DNA of 64,000 bases from Cytobacillus firmus. GTDB lineage: Bacteria; Bacillota; Bacilli; Bacillales; Cytobacillaceae. Below the pieces are notes generated by a model. That model searched no databases and was not told the DNA's origin. It was given only the letters and a program-made list of their open reading frames with translations. The stretch spans positions 1-64,000 of the forward strand of contig NZ_JAMBOJ010000009.1 of assembly GCF_023715565.1 (NCBI RefSeq). Direction: 5' to 3'. Both the position numbers and the translations under genes were made by a program. Positions within the stretch are counted from its first letter, which is position 1. Each line of letters begins with the position of its first letter. This document shows positions 9,445 through 17,437 of the stretch, one piece after another.

Positions 9445-9680
9445 CTCTTTTCGTATAAATTGTTGTTTTTCGCTTATTAATGTTGTCCGTTGATTGCAGC
9501 GAGAGGATGCTCAGCGAACCACGGGGCGGGCGGTGAGCCTCCTCGACGCTGCGCGTCTGTAAGGTCTCACCTGTCCCACTTCTCCCCGCACGAAGAAAAT
9601 GCGAATGCATTTTCGAGGACTCGCACCTTCCGCTCCAATCAACTCAGTAAATATAATATAAATAGCAACAAACTTTGCGA
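9445..9680 (-). repeat. Dispersed intergenic repeat, copy A (short form)
   Basis: Read on the reverse strand, this segment matches copies at 12101-12371 and 23244-23515 almost base for base in several blocks, such as TTTGTTGCTATTTATAT, GGGACAGGTGAGACC, GGAGGCTCACCGCCCGCCCC and ATCAACGGACAACATT. The core can fold: GGTGAG pairs with CTCACC around an inner GACGC/GCGTC hairpin. Relative to the other two, this copy lacks about 40 bases just after the GTGCGG block. It encodes no credible protein. Confidence 0.85.
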
Positions 9681-9693
9681 TAACAGCCAATAA

Positions 9694-9806
9694 AAAAGAC
9701 GCCCATAAGGGCGTCTTTTTCTACGTATTGCGGCGACACAACTGCACTCCACATAGTGCATTGCCCAAACGGGCGTGTCTGTCGTCTTATGCAATTAGCT
9801 CATCGC
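9694..9806 (-). ncRNA. Candidate structured small RNA of about 113 nt
   Basis: Reverse-strand transcript predicted from a promoter (see 9813-9841) to a terminator. The RNA can form an outer TTGC/GCAA and GACAC/GTGTC stem enclosing two hairpins, GCCC-GTTT-GGGC and TGCACT-ATGTGG-AGTGCA, that is a three-way junction. It ends in GACGCCC-TTAT-GGGCGTC with a T run, reading 9715 down to 9692. No ORF of useful size lies inside. It does not match what I know of 6S RNA, SRP RNA, tmRNA, RNase P or common riboswitches, and no gene follows it on that strand before the helicase 3' end, so it should be a free RNA. Confidence 0.6.
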
Positions 9807-9812
9807 TTAATT

Positions 9813-9841
9813 AATATAGCATGATTTCAAATAGAAAACAA
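9813..9841 (-). promoter_or_regulatory. SigA-type promoter of the small RNA
   Basis: On the reverse strand TTGTTT (9841-9836), 17 bases, then TATATT (9818-9813). Transcription would start near 9806. Confidence 0.6.
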
Positions 9842-9959
9842 GCCTTTTTTGCGGGCAGTCCCTTATGCTGAAAGTTGAAACTTTTTATACAGTTTGTTCG
9901 TTTAATATATAATAAAGGGAAATAATAAGGGAACTTAAAGAAATAGCGAAGGAGTCACC

Positions 9960-12038
9960 ATGGAAAAATTTCAGCGTTACAAAGAAGCTTTTGCAGGATT
10001 TTGGCGCAAAAAGCACCTGACACAAATTTTGCTGCTTTTATCACTAACTATATTACTCTTAACCATTCTCTTTTTTGCGTTTCTTGCAGCTACAGCAAAT
10101 GTGGAGACTTTAAAAGAGGGATTAAGACAATCAACTGTAGTTTACGATAAAGATGGAGATGCCGCTGCCAGTCTTGCGGAAAATAGAGCAGAGGGTGCAA
10201 ATATTGAAGAATTGCCTGAACATGTGGGCAATGCAGTTATCGCGATTGAAGATGAACGCTTTTATAAGCATAACGGCTTTGATATAAAAGGGATTGCCAG
10301 AGCCTTCTTCGGCAACTTATTTGCCGGGGGCATAACGGGCGGAGGAAGTACTATTACCCAGCAGCTCGCCAAAAATGCTTTACTTTCACCTGAACAGACC
10401 TACAAGAGAAAAGCTGAAGAACTGTTCCTCGCAGTTGAAATCGAAAAAAATTATAAAAAAGATGAAATACTGCAAATGTATTTAAATCAGGTTTACTTCG
10501 GAAGTGGCTCATGGGGAATTGAACAGGCATCCAATAAGTATTTCAGCAAAACACCAAAGCAATTAACCATCAGCGAAAGTGCATTGCTTGCAGGATTGCT
10601 TCAATCGCCTTCTGCACTCGACCCATACAATCATTACGAACGGGCAATGAAAAGAAGGAATGTTGTCCTTGGGAAGATGAAAGAGCATAAATTCATCTCA
10701 GCAGATGAGTATGAGAATGCAGTGAACGAAAAGATTCAATTACAGGAAGGAACCCGAAGCAAGAATGAAAGGAAATACCCTTACTATGTTGATGCAGTAC
10801 TTGATGAAGCAATAAATACGTACGGATTAACACAGGAAGAGATATTTACCAGAGGATATAAAATTTACACGGAAATGGATCAAAACCTGCAATCAAGCCT
10901 TGAAAAGGTATATCAAAAAGACTCAATCTTCCCGGCCGGCATGAATGGTCAAATTGTCCAGAGCGGTGCAGTCCTTCTTGATCCAGCGACAGGGGGAGTC
11001 AGAGGGCTGGTCGGCGGCAGAGGTGAACATGTTTTCCGAGGATTCAACAGGGCCACACACATCAAAGCCCAGCCCGGATCAACACTAAAGCCTTTAGCCG
11101 TTTACACACCTGCCCTTGAAGAAGGATACTCACCAACATCGATGCTGAAGGATGAACCCGTCACATACGGTGATTACACACCGGCTAACGCTTCAGGACA
11201 ATATGCAGGCGAAGTATCTATGTATAAAGCTGTGGAAAACTCGATCAATGTACCGGCTGTATGGCTGCTTAATGAAATTGGACTGGAAAAAGGGCTGGAT
11301 TCACTTGAAAGATTCGGCATTCCACTCGAAAAAGAAGATGAATATCTCGGAATTGCCCTGGGCGGAATGAGAAAGGGAATTTCACCTTTAAAGCTGGCCG
11401 AGGCATACGCGGCTTTCCCTAATGGCGGCAAACGCAACGATGCCCATTTAATTACGAAAATTGTAGGCCCGACCGGAAGCATCATTGCGGAACGCGACAA
11501 AAAAACAGTTAAAGTGACGACGAAAACCGTATCTAACCAGATGACTTCCATGCTTTTAAATGTAGTTGAAACCGGCACAGGTAGCGCTACGAAGATAGAA
11601 GGAGTTCAAATCGCCGGAAAAACGGGTTCAACCCAGCTCCCCTATAAAGACATTAACGGAACAAAGGATCAATGGTTTGTAGGCTATACACCGAATTTGG
11701 TTGGCGCTGTCTGGCTGGGGTACGACCATACTGACAGGGAACATTATTTGTCAAAAAGCAGTTCGGAGACAGCAGTCCCTGTTTTCAGATCAATAATGGA
11801 GTCAAGCCTGCCACACATGCAGGAGGGCGAATTTGCGACTAAATCGGTAAATGAAAAGCTCGAGAAAAAGGAATTAACAGAAGAAATTGGTAAAACCATT
11901 AAAGAACAAGCTGAAAAATTCGAAGGAAAACTGAGAGAGGATCTTCCAATCTGGAAGGAAAAATTGAGAGAAGGAAAGCAGGAGCTTGAAGATTTCGGCA
12001 GATTCCTGAAGGACAAATGGGATCAATTCAGCAATTGA
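9960..12038 (+). CDS. pbpF: Class A penicillin-binding protein, PbpF-like
   Basis: A 692-residue bifunctional peptidoglycan synthase: a cytoplasmic N-terminus, one membrane anchor (about residues 22-45), a GT51 glycosyltransferase domain and a transpeptidase domain. Visible GT51 motifs are EDERFYKH (catalytic Glu97) and GGGSTITQQLAKN; transpeptidase motifs are SxxK in GSTLKPLA (Ser374, Lys377), SIN in ENSINVPAVW, and KTG (554-556). The alignment by eye is closest to B. subtilis PbpF (PBP2c), a forespore-linked PBP, rather than PbpG or PonA. An unusual C-terminal tail of about 65 residues is helical and highly charged (KEQAEKFEGKLREDLPIWKE). GAAGGAG precedes the ATG. The gene is monocistronic, flanked by repeat copies A and B. 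Confidence 0.88.
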   Translation: MEKFQRYKEAFAGFWRKKHLTQILLLLSLTILLLTILFFAFLAATANVETLKEGLRQSTVVYDKDGDAAASLAENRAEGANIEELPEHVGNAVIAIEDERFYKHNGFDIKGIARAFFGNLFAGGITGGGSTITQQLAKNALLSPEQTYKRKAEELFLAVEIEKNYKKDEILQMYLNQVYFGSGSWGIEQASNKYFSKTPKQLTISESALLAGLLQSPSALDPYNHYERAMKRRNVVLGKMKEHKFISADEYENAVNEKIQLQEGTRSKNERKYPYYVDAVLDEAINTYGLTQEEIFTRGYKIYTEMDQNLQSSLEKVYQKDSIFPAGMNGQIVQSGAVLLDPATGGVRGLVGGRGEHVFRGFNRATHIKAQPGSTLKPLAVYTPALEEGYSPTSMLKDEPVTYGDYTPANASGQYAGEVSMYKAVENSINVPAVWLLNEIGLEKGLDSLERFGIPLEKEDEYLGIALGGMRKGISPLKLAEAYAAFPNGGKRNDAHLITKIVGPTGSIIAERDKKTVKVTTKTVSNQMTSMLLNVVETGTGSATKIEGVQIAGKTGSTQLPYKDINGTKDQWFVGYTPNLVGAVWLGYDHTDREHYLSKSSSETAVPVFRSIMESSLPHMQEGEFATKSVNEKLEKKELTEEIGKTIKEQAEKFEGKLREDLPIWKEKLREGKQELEDFGRFLKDKWDQFSN

Positions 12039-12051
12039 ATAAGCGTTAAAT

Positions 12052-12084
12052 GGAGAATGGCTTACATAGCTATTCTCCTTTTTC
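12052..12084 (+). terminator. Intrinsic terminator of pbpF
   Basis: GGAGAATGGC pairs with GCTATTCTCC (one mismatch), followed by TTTTTCTC. Confidence 0.85.
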
Positions 12085-12100
12085 TCTCCGCAGTTTTCAC

Positions 12101-12371
12101 ATGGTTTGTTGCTATTTATATATTATTTACAGAGTTGATTGGAGCTGAAGGTACGAGATCCTCGAAAATGCATTCGCATTTTCTTTGTGCGGTGTTTTTC
12201 CCGGGAAGCTTATTCAACGTCCTGCGGAAGTAGCGGGACAGGTGAGACCCCGCATACGCGAAGCGTCACGGAGGCTCACAGCCTGCCCCGCGATTCGCTG
12301 AGCATCCTGGACCGGAAATCAACGGGCAACATTAATAGGCGAAAACCAACAATTTATATAAAAAGAGCCTT
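12101..12371 (+). repeat. Dispersed intergenic repeat, copy B (long form)
   Basis: Same family as 9445-9680 (opposite strand) and 23244-23515. It keeps the block between GTGCGG and the GCGGGACAGGTGAGACC core that copy A lacks. The core hairpin GCGGGacaGGTGAG with CTCACagCCtGC is retained with some decay. Frames through it are not genes. Confidence 0.85.
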
Positions 12372-12447
12372 TCTTTAAGAAAACTTTATACTGGAATAAT
12401 TCAAGAAAACAGTGTAATCTAAGTATTTATAGCACTCACTAACAAAA

Positions 12448-12480
12448 TGACAGCATTCGCTATCATAATGCTAGCTGTCA
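12448..12480. promoter_or_regulatory. Inverted repeat upstream of the RHH-like gene, possible operator
   Basis: TGACAGCATT (12448-12457) pairs with AATG and CTGTCA (12467-12480), with a four-base CTAG bulge. It ends 26 bases before the ATG of a small DNA-binding-like protein, so autoregulation is conceivable. No T run follows. Confidence 0.35.
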
Positions 12481-12505
12481 GACATTAATAGCCAGGAGGA
12501 TTACA

Positions 12506-12700
12506 ATGAGTGGAGAAACCCGTATTCAGCTTAATGTCCGCATATCAAAAGAGACTTCAAATAAGCTTGATGAAATTGTTGATTATTATCAGGAAAACAC
12601 GAAACTCGGCAGGATATATAAAGGCGATGTGTTAACAGATATTATTGAAAAATCATATGAAGTAATGAATAAGCAAAAAAACCTCAATAAGAAATTCTAA
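12506..12700 (+). CDS. Small ribbon-helix-helix-like protein
   Basis: A 64-residue protein starting with RIQLNVRISKETSNKLDEIVDYY, the beta-strand plus helix pattern of ribbon-helix-helix (Arc/CopG) DNA-binding proteins, and ending with a second helix and a basic tail. AGGAGG lies upstream of the ATG. It precedes an HD-domain gene by 22 bases, so the two probably form an operon. It could be a regulator of that pair, perhaps through the inverted repeat just upstream. It does not look like a classic antitoxin pair because the partner is an HD hydrolase, not a known toxin. Confidence 0.65.
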   Translation: MSGETRIQLNVRISKETSNKLDEIVDYYQENTKLGRIYKGDVLTDIIEKSYEVMNKQKNLNKKF

Positions 12701-12722
12701 TTTATAGCTGGAGGGAGATTAC

Positions 12723-13247
12723 ATGAGGGATGTTAAACTGACCGATATCTATCAGCATCGGATCGCACAAAAGTATATCACTCGCTCCGGCATCGCTCAT
12801 GCTATTGCCGTTGCCTATCATGCATTCCAAATTGCAAAGGAGATGGAAGTAGATGTTGACTCAGCAGCCAAAGCGGGCTTTATGCACGACATCGGCCATT
12901 ATACCTGGTACAAAAACGGAAAGTGGGATTATGACCTATACAGGCAGAATGACATTCATGCCATTAAAGGTGCCGAGCGGGCACATAAACTCCTGATCAG
13001 ACTTGGCGAAAACCCGATCAAAGCAAAGGAAATTGCCTTGGCCATCCTTTTTCACACGGATTCATTTCTGCCTGGAGGAGAAGTTGTCAGAACCCCGCTG
13101 CAATCCCTGGTCAAACTGGCAGATGAAAAAGATGAAGAACCCGGTGGAGCTCATCACTATCGAGAACTTGATTTTGAGCGAGCTATGAACAGCCTCGAAA
13201 TACTCGATAATAAGATTGATCATTACCTTGAGAAAAAAGAAGAATAA
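12723..13247 (+). CDS. HD-domain phosphohydrolase
   Basis: A 174-residue metal-dependent phosphohydrolase of the HD superfamily. The metal ligands are visible as His in the GIAHAIAVAYHAF helix, the HD pair in FMHDIGHYTW and a later Asp in VKLADEKDE. Related small HD proteins hydrolyse nucleotides or nucleotide signals, but the substrate here cannot be read. GGAGGGAG precedes the ATG. It follows the RHH-like gene by 22 bases. Downstream a 9-bp inverted repeat (GCGCTTCCC with GGGAAGCGC, about 13267-13313) with a long loop may stabilise the 3' end. Confidence 0.75.
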   Translation: MRDVKLTDIYQHRIAQKYITRSGIAHAIAVAYHAFQIAKEMEVDVDSAAKAGFMHDIGHYTWYKNGKWDYDLYRQNDIHAIKGAERAHKLLIRLGENPIKAKEIALAILFHTDSFLPGGEVVRTPLQSLVKLADEKDEEPGGAHHYRELDFERAMNSLEILDNKIDHYLEKKEE

Positions 13248-13389
13248 CCTGCATTTCTGTCATGTTTTGCGCTTCCCCAGGAAATTCAGTTTTAATTTTT
13301 TGAAGGGAAGCGCATGTTTCATGAAGAATTATAATTTATAGCGATGATCATGTTTTTGAATTATTATGTGCAGGGATGGTGTTGCGGCA

Positions 13390-13527
13390 GTGAGGGCAAG
13401 GACACGAAGACAACAGTCATTAAATGTGGAAGAAATAAAATTTAGAGTAACAACTGTATTTCTGCATCTATCATTTTATGCAATGATTATATTTATCTTA
13501 ATACTGTTTTTGGAGTTATTTGGTTAA
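13390..13527 (+). CDS. Small membrane protein, 45 residues
   Basis: A short frame starting at GTG 13390 reads a basic N-terminus (MRARTRRQQSLNVEEIKFRV) and then a single hydrophobic helix of about 22 residues ending LFLELFG and TAA. A GGGATGG element lies about nine bases upstream. The basic-then-hydrophobic layout predicts a single-pass protein with the N-terminus in the cytoplasm. It fills the otherwise empty gap between the HD gene and the HAD gene. I do not recognise it; short size keeps confidence modest. Confidence 0.5.
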   Translation: MRARTRRQQSLNVEEIKFRVTTVFLHLSFYAMIIFILILFLELFG

Positions 13528-13535
13528 CGTACATA

Positions 13536-13572
13536 GAAAAATCCCGGGTAAAGCCAGCTTCTTTCCCGGGAA
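13536..13572 (-). terminator. Terminator of the HAD phosphatase gene
   Basis: On the reverse strand CCCGGGAAAG pairs with CTTTACCCGGG (one bulge) and is followed by ATTTTTC. Confidence 0.75.
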
Positions 13573-13577
13573 CTGGT

Positions 13578-14234
13578 CTAGGACTTTGTCAAAACACCTT
13601 TTTCAGATAAATATTCTTCCACTTCTATAAAATCATTTACCGGAACAAACCTTATGCCCCTTTCCCGGAGAAGGTCCTGAAGCCCTTTTTTGGCAAAGGT
13701 AATATCAGCATGCTCTGCAGGGTGGGAGTCCGGTTCACTATCCCCCATAAAAAATACAGTTTCATATTCCTTCTGCAAGTCCTGAATGACCTTCGATTTA
13801 TCAATGCCATATTGTTCATGATAATGCTGATGATTTTTATCAATATTCATATGAACATTCTTCTCATGGTAATATCCTTCATTCGAAAAGACCTTAACAT
13901 CTTTAATACCATACTTCTTTAAGATGTGATGGATGTAATAGTCTGTGCCTGCACTTAAAATATAAAAATCTCCGCCATCCTGCTGTATCCTTTCAATAAA
14001 CTCAGGAACATATTCATCTATTTCAATGGAATAAATATCGCTGATAATTTGTTCCTCATCCTGATTAATGGATGTGAAGACCTTATCCAAAAAGTCAATA
14101 TCCTTAATCTCTCCAGCCTTCCATTTGGGCATCAGCTTGCGCCCCTCCGGAAAATATTTATCCATCATAATCAGATAAAAGTCTCTTTTAGAAATCGTTC
14201 CATCAAAATCCGAGACAAAAGCCCATTTTTTCAT
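13578..14234 (-). CDS. HAD-IB phosphatase, MtnX-like
   Basis: A 218-residue haloacid-dehalogenase phosphatase. Motif I is SDFDGTIS (nucleophile Asp near residue 9), motif II the Ser in YILSAGTDYY, and motif III MGDSEPDSH. The pattern follows MtnX, the 2-hydroxy-3-keto-5-methylthiopentenyl-1-phosphate phosphatase of the methionine salvage pathway, but no other mtn gene is nearby and the Cys-rich insert of B. subtilis MtnX is absent. The safer call is a phosphatase of that subfamily with an unknown phosphoester substrate. A reverse-strand terminator follows the stop. Confidence 0.78.
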   Translation of the reverse strand: MKKWAFVSDFDGTISKRDFYLIMMDKYFPEGRKLMPKWKAGEIKDIDFLDKVFTSINQDEEQIISDIYSIEIDEYVPEFIERIQQDGGDFYILSAGTDYYIHHILKKYGIKDVKVFSNEGYYHEKNVHMNIDKNHQHYHEQYGIDKSKVIQDLQKEYETVFFMGDSEPDSHPAEHADITFAKKGLQDLLRERGIRFVPVNDFIEVEEYLSEKGVLTKS

Positions 14235-14389
14235 TTTAAAACCTCCAATAAGACATTTCTTCCTTTTAATCTATCTTAACTTTACCCTTTGTTTTTTATG
14301 TTCAATCAGGGAAAAAACGGCTTATGATTTTATTCCTGATGAGATTAATGGTATTATTAATTTGATTTTTACATAAGGAGATGATTAGT

Positions 14390-14827
14390 ATGGCAGAAAA
14401 AGGATACATATTAATGAAAAACGGTGAAAAGATTGAATTTGAACTATATCCTGAAGCAGCACCAGGGACAGTTGAAAATTTCAAAAAACTTATAAATGAA
14501 GGCTACTATAATGGCTTGAATTTCCATCGTGTAATTCCTGGATTTGTAAGTCAGGGAGGCTGCCCGAACGGAACAGGCACTGGGGGTCCAGGGTACACAA
14601 TCAAGTGTGAAACAGAAGGAAACCCTCATAAGCATGTAGAAGGATCTCTTTCTATGGCACACGCGGGCCGCGATACGGGCGGAAGCCAGTTCTTTATCGT
14701 TCATGAGCCACAGCCTCACTTAAATGGAGTTCACACTGTTTTTGGAAAAGTTACTTCCGGCATGGAAGCAGTTAAAGCAATGAGCAATGGCGATGTTATG
14801 GAGAAAGTTGAAATTCTTGAAGGATAA
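14390..14827 (+). CDS. ppiB: Cyclophilin-type peptidyl-prolyl isomerase
   Basis: A 145-residue cytoplasmic cyclophilin that speeds cis-trans isomerisation of Xaa-Pro bonds. Signature elements are [19 protein letters not shown] (active-site Arg, Phe and Gln), [15 protein letters not shown] and HTVFGKV. Length matches B. subtilis PpiB. The ATG at 14390 (MAEKGY) is preferred; AAGGAG lies nine bases upstream, and an ATG three codons earlier touches the Shine-Dalgarno. Single-gene unit with its own terminator. Confidence 0.95.
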   Translation: MAEKGYILMKNGEKIEFELYPEAAPGTVENFKKLINEGYYNGLNFHRVIPGFVSQGGCPNGTGTGGPGYTIKCETEGNPHKHVEGSLSMAHAGRDTGGSQFFIVHEPQPHLNGVHTVFGKVTSGMEAVKAMSNGDVMEKVEILEG

Positions 14828-14835
14828 TCAGTTTT

Positions 14836-14862
14836 AAAAGAGCCTTTAGGGGCTCTTTTTGT
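14836..14862 (+). terminator. Intrinsic terminator of ppiB
   Basis: AAAAGAGCC pairs with GGCTCTTTT around TTTAGG, followed by more T. Confidence 0.9.
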
Positions 14863-14921
14863 TTTTTACCAGACTATTTAGGTAAAATGAATATAGCTTG
14901 CAATATCGGAAGGATGGTTAT

Positions 14922-15431
14922 ATGGAGCCTATTAAAGACCATTTGAAAGAAAATCTTGATTTGCTTTTTGTCGGTTTCAATCCAAGCATTCGATCTGGAG
15001 AGACAGGCCACCATTTTGCAAACCCAAATAACCGCTTTTGGAAAATTCTTCATGAGTCACGCTTAACTCCCCGTAAATACACCGCAGCGGAAGATTATAA
15101 ATTATTGGAATTGGGCTATGGAATGACAAACATTGTCGCGAGGCCTACTAAAGCAGCTGATGAAATAACCAGGGAAGAATATAAAGAAGGCAGAGAAGAT
15201 TTAATAAAAAAAATCTCTGAACTTAAACCAAAAGTCGTTTGCTTTGTTGGGAAAGGCGTATATCAGGAATACAGCCGCAAAAAAAAGCTGCCATGGGGAA
15301 TTCAGGAGAAATCAGTAGTTCCCGGCACTATCGATTTTGTTGCACCTTCATCTTCAGGGCTGGTGAGAATGAAAATTGATGAAATTATTCAAATCTATGC
15401 AGAGATTCCGAAGCTGTTAAAGACTCTTTAA
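14922..15431 (+). CDS. mug: Mismatch-specific DNA glycosylase, Mug/UDG superfamily
   Basis: A 169-residue member of the uracil-DNA glycosylase superfamily, G:T/U mismatch group. Visible are the active-site loop FVGFNPSIRSG, corresponding to the GINPG motif of E. coli Mug, the NNRFWK segment and the minor-groove loop APSSSGL, corresponding to NPSGL. The enzyme would remove uracil or thymine mispaired with guanine to start base excision repair. The ATG at 14922 is chosen because GGAAGGATG precedes it; the frame opens eight codons earlier. No partner genes are next to it. Confidence 0.85.
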   Translation: MEPIKDHLKENLDLLFVGFNPSIRSGETGHHFANPNNRFWKILHESRLTPRKYTAAEDYKLLELGYGMTNIVARPTKAADEITREEYKEGREDLIKKISELKPKVVCFVGKGVYQEYSRKKKLPWGIQEKSVVPGTIDFVAPSSSGLVRMKIDEIIQIYAEIPKLLKTL

Positions 15432-15598
15432 TTCAGCAGACTGCCATTTATAGTCCAATTTTCACAAATTTTGCCTTTTTATCCCGCAAATTCTATTAAA
15501 GATCACTACCATTGATACTGTCGTTAAATAGTCAGAATTGTTAAAATGTAGTTAACATCAGGAACCGGCTCTAATTAATCTCTTAAGGAGGGAAAGAA

Positions 15599-16564
15599 AT
15601 GGAGCAAAATGTTCGTGTCATTCCTTATCAGGTGATTCAGCAGGAAGAGGATGTTACTGAAGTTCCAAGTGGCGTAGAGCTGATTCAAGCGCCAAAAGTT
15701 TGGAGTGAATCAAAAGGAAAAGGAATCAAAGTAGCTGTACTTGACACGGGGTGCGACATTAGCCATCCTGATCTGAAAGACCGTGTAGTAGGCGGCCGTA
15801 ACTTTACTGACGATGATAAAAGCGATCCAAATAGTTTCAAGGACTATAACGGGCACGGAACACATGTGGCAGGGACTATTGCTGCCCATGAAAATGATGC
15901 CGGTGTGATTGGTGTAGCTCCTGAAGCTGATCTCCTTATTGTAAAGGTCTTAAATAAAAATGGTTCCGGACAATACGAATGGATTATTAAAGGCATCCAT
16001 TATGCCATCGAGCAAAATGCAGATATCATCTCCATGTCGCTTGGAGGTCCGGCAGATGTTCCGGAGCTGCATGATGCGATTAAAACTGCTGTAAATAAGA
16101 ATATCCTTGTTGTGTGTGCAGCCGGAAATGAAGGGGATGGGGATGACTCGACCGATGAGTTTGCTTATCCAGGCTGCTATAATGAAGTGATTAGTGTTGG
16201 GGCTATTAACCTCGAAAGGGATTCTTCCGAATTTACAAACTCTCATAATGAAATAGATTTAGTGGCGCCGGGAGAAGGGATACTTTCTACCTTTCTGAAC
16301 GGCGAGTACGCAACCCTCAGCGGTACGTCAATGGCCGCCCCGCATGTTTCCGGGGCTTTGGCCTTAATCAAGGAATTTTCAAACAGACAGTTTGAAAGAA
16401 AGCTTACAGAACCCGAGCTTTATGCTCAATTGATCAGAAGGACGGTTCCGCTTGGCAACTCTCCAAAACTTGAAGGAAACGGACTCGTATATTTAACCGT
16501 TCCAGAGCATTTAGCCGGAATTTTTGACCAGGAGTTCAAATCGACGGTTCTTAATGCCATATGA
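15599..16564 (+). CDS. ispA: Intracellular subtilisin-type serine protease
   Basis: A 321-residue subtilase close in length to B. subtilis IspA (319). There is no signal peptide; the short N-terminal extension (RVIPYQVIQQEEDVTEVPSG) contains the LIPY-like inhibitory pro-segment of intracellular subtilisins. The triad is Asp49 (AVLDTGCD), His86 (NGHGTHVAGT) and Ser244 (SGTSMAAPH). The enzyme degrades cytoplasmic proteins, mainly in stationary phase and sporulation. GGAGGG precedes the ATG. The stop overlaps the next start by four bases (ATGA), so it is translationally coupled to an endonuclease I gene, which is not the B. subtilis arrangement. Confidence 0.93.
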   Translation: MEQNVRVIPYQVIQQEEDVTEVPSGVELIQAPKVWSESKGKGIKVAVLDTGCDISHPDLKDRVVGGRNFTDDDKSDPNSFKDYNGHGTHVAGTIAAHENDAGVIGVAPEADLLIVKVLNKNGSGQYEWIIKGIHYAIEQNADIISMSLGGPADVPELHDAIKTAVNKNILVVCAAGNEGDGDDSTDEFAYPGCYNEVISVGAINLERDSSEFTNSHNEIDLVAPGEGILSTFLNGEYATLSGTSMAAPHVSGALALIKEFSNRQFERKLTEPELYAQLIRRTVPLGNSPKLEGNGLVYLTVPEHLAGIFDQEFKSTVLNAI

Positions 16565-17370
16565 TTAAAGTGACTAGTATAGCAGCGGAATGGGCAGAGG
16601 CTCAGTCAAGGTATATTGAAAGTGTACAGAATGAACCCTACTATAATCCTGAAGAGGATATTATTAATCAAGAGAATTACTACCCAACCCTTGATTTTGA
16701 GAAAGAGGATCTCCCGGAACAGGTTCATTACCTGTTGGTTCAAAGCCATGACAGGCAATTAAATTATTCACCTCACCAATACGTATATCCCTGGGTGGAC
16801 CTGCAGGAGAACCTGAAACTTAAAAGCTTGTATTCAGGTAAGGGGATGGATCCTCTTAAAGCGATAGACCAGGATCTCAAACTTCTGCAGACTATTCGTG
16901 AAAGTGGTTTTCACAGTAATGGAAGAGAACTATTTAACACTGAGCATGTCGTCCCGCAATCATGGTTTGATGGAAGACAGCCAATGAAAGGGGATTTGCA
17001 TCATCTTTTTGCCTGTGAGCCGGCATGCAATAGTATGAGAAGCAATTTTCCCTACTTTGATTTTGAAGCCTATGTCCCGGAAATGGAGGCGGCAGGCGTC
17101 AGGAATGGCTGTGGAATGGCAGAACTGAAGAAGTTTGAGCCGGAATATGGAAAAGGGATTGTCGCAAGAGCTGTATTCTATTTCGCTGTCAGATATAAAA
17201 AAGAACTTTTATTGGACAAGAAGATGGATATGCAGACTTTGCTGAAATGGCATGAAGATAATCCGGTGACTATATATGAAAAGCATAGGAATGCTGCCAT
17301 TCAATCTCTTCAGGGGAACAGAAACCCCTTTATTGATTTTCCTGAGCATGCAAAGAGAATGCTGGGATAA
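16561..17370 (+). CDS. Endonuclease I family nuclease without signal peptide
   Basis: A 269-residue protein of the endonuclease I family (E. coli EndA, B. subtilis Bsn/YurI). The signature NTEHVVPQSWF, KGDLHHLFACEPACNSMRSN contains the catalytic His and the metal-binding Asn and His. Family members are usually secreted; this one has no signal peptide or membrane segment and starts MIKVTSIAAEW. It overlaps ispA by four bases, so protease and nuclease are produced together and presumably both act in the cytoplasm. That suggests a shared job in breaking down cell contents late in growth or during mother-cell lysis, which is inference. A good terminator ends the operon. Confidence 0.85.
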   Translation: MIKVTSIAAEWAEAQSRYIESVQNEPYYNPEEDIINQENYYPTLDFEKEDLPEQVHYLLVQSHDRQLNYSPHQYVYPWVDLQENLKLKSLYSGKGMDPLKAIDQDLKLLQTIRESGFHSNGRELFNTEHVVPQSWFDGRQPMKGDLHHLFACEPACNSMRSNFPYFDFEAYVPEMEAAGVRNGCGMAELKKFEPEYGKGIVARAVFYFAVRYKKELLLDKKMDMQTLLKWHEDNPVTIYEKHRNAAIQSLQGNRNPFIDFPEHAKRMLG

Positions 17371-17375
17371 TGAAC

Positions 17376-17406
17376 AAACCCGTCTGAACTCAGGCGGGTT
17401 TGTTTT
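17376..17406 (+). terminator. Terminator of the ispA operon
   Basis: AAACCCGTCTG pairs with CAGGCGGGTTT (one G-T), then TGTTTT. Confidence 0.85.
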
Positions 17407-17437
17407 ATAATAAAAAAAGAAGGAGGAGTTATTACAC

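Noticed and set aside
12139-12378. 79-codon open frame inside repeat copy B (and similar frames in copies A and C)
   Set aside because: The frames exist only because the repeat is GC-rich and stop-poor; they differ between copies, have no ribosome site and are not conserved as protein.
12506-13247. Toxin-antitoxin pair
   Set aside because: The RHH-like protein could be an antitoxin, but the partner is a metal-dependent HD hydrolase with no toxin features.
13578-14234. Calling this gene mtnX and inferring methionine salvage
   Set aside because: No other salvage gene is near and the family has many substrates; only the subfamily is supported.
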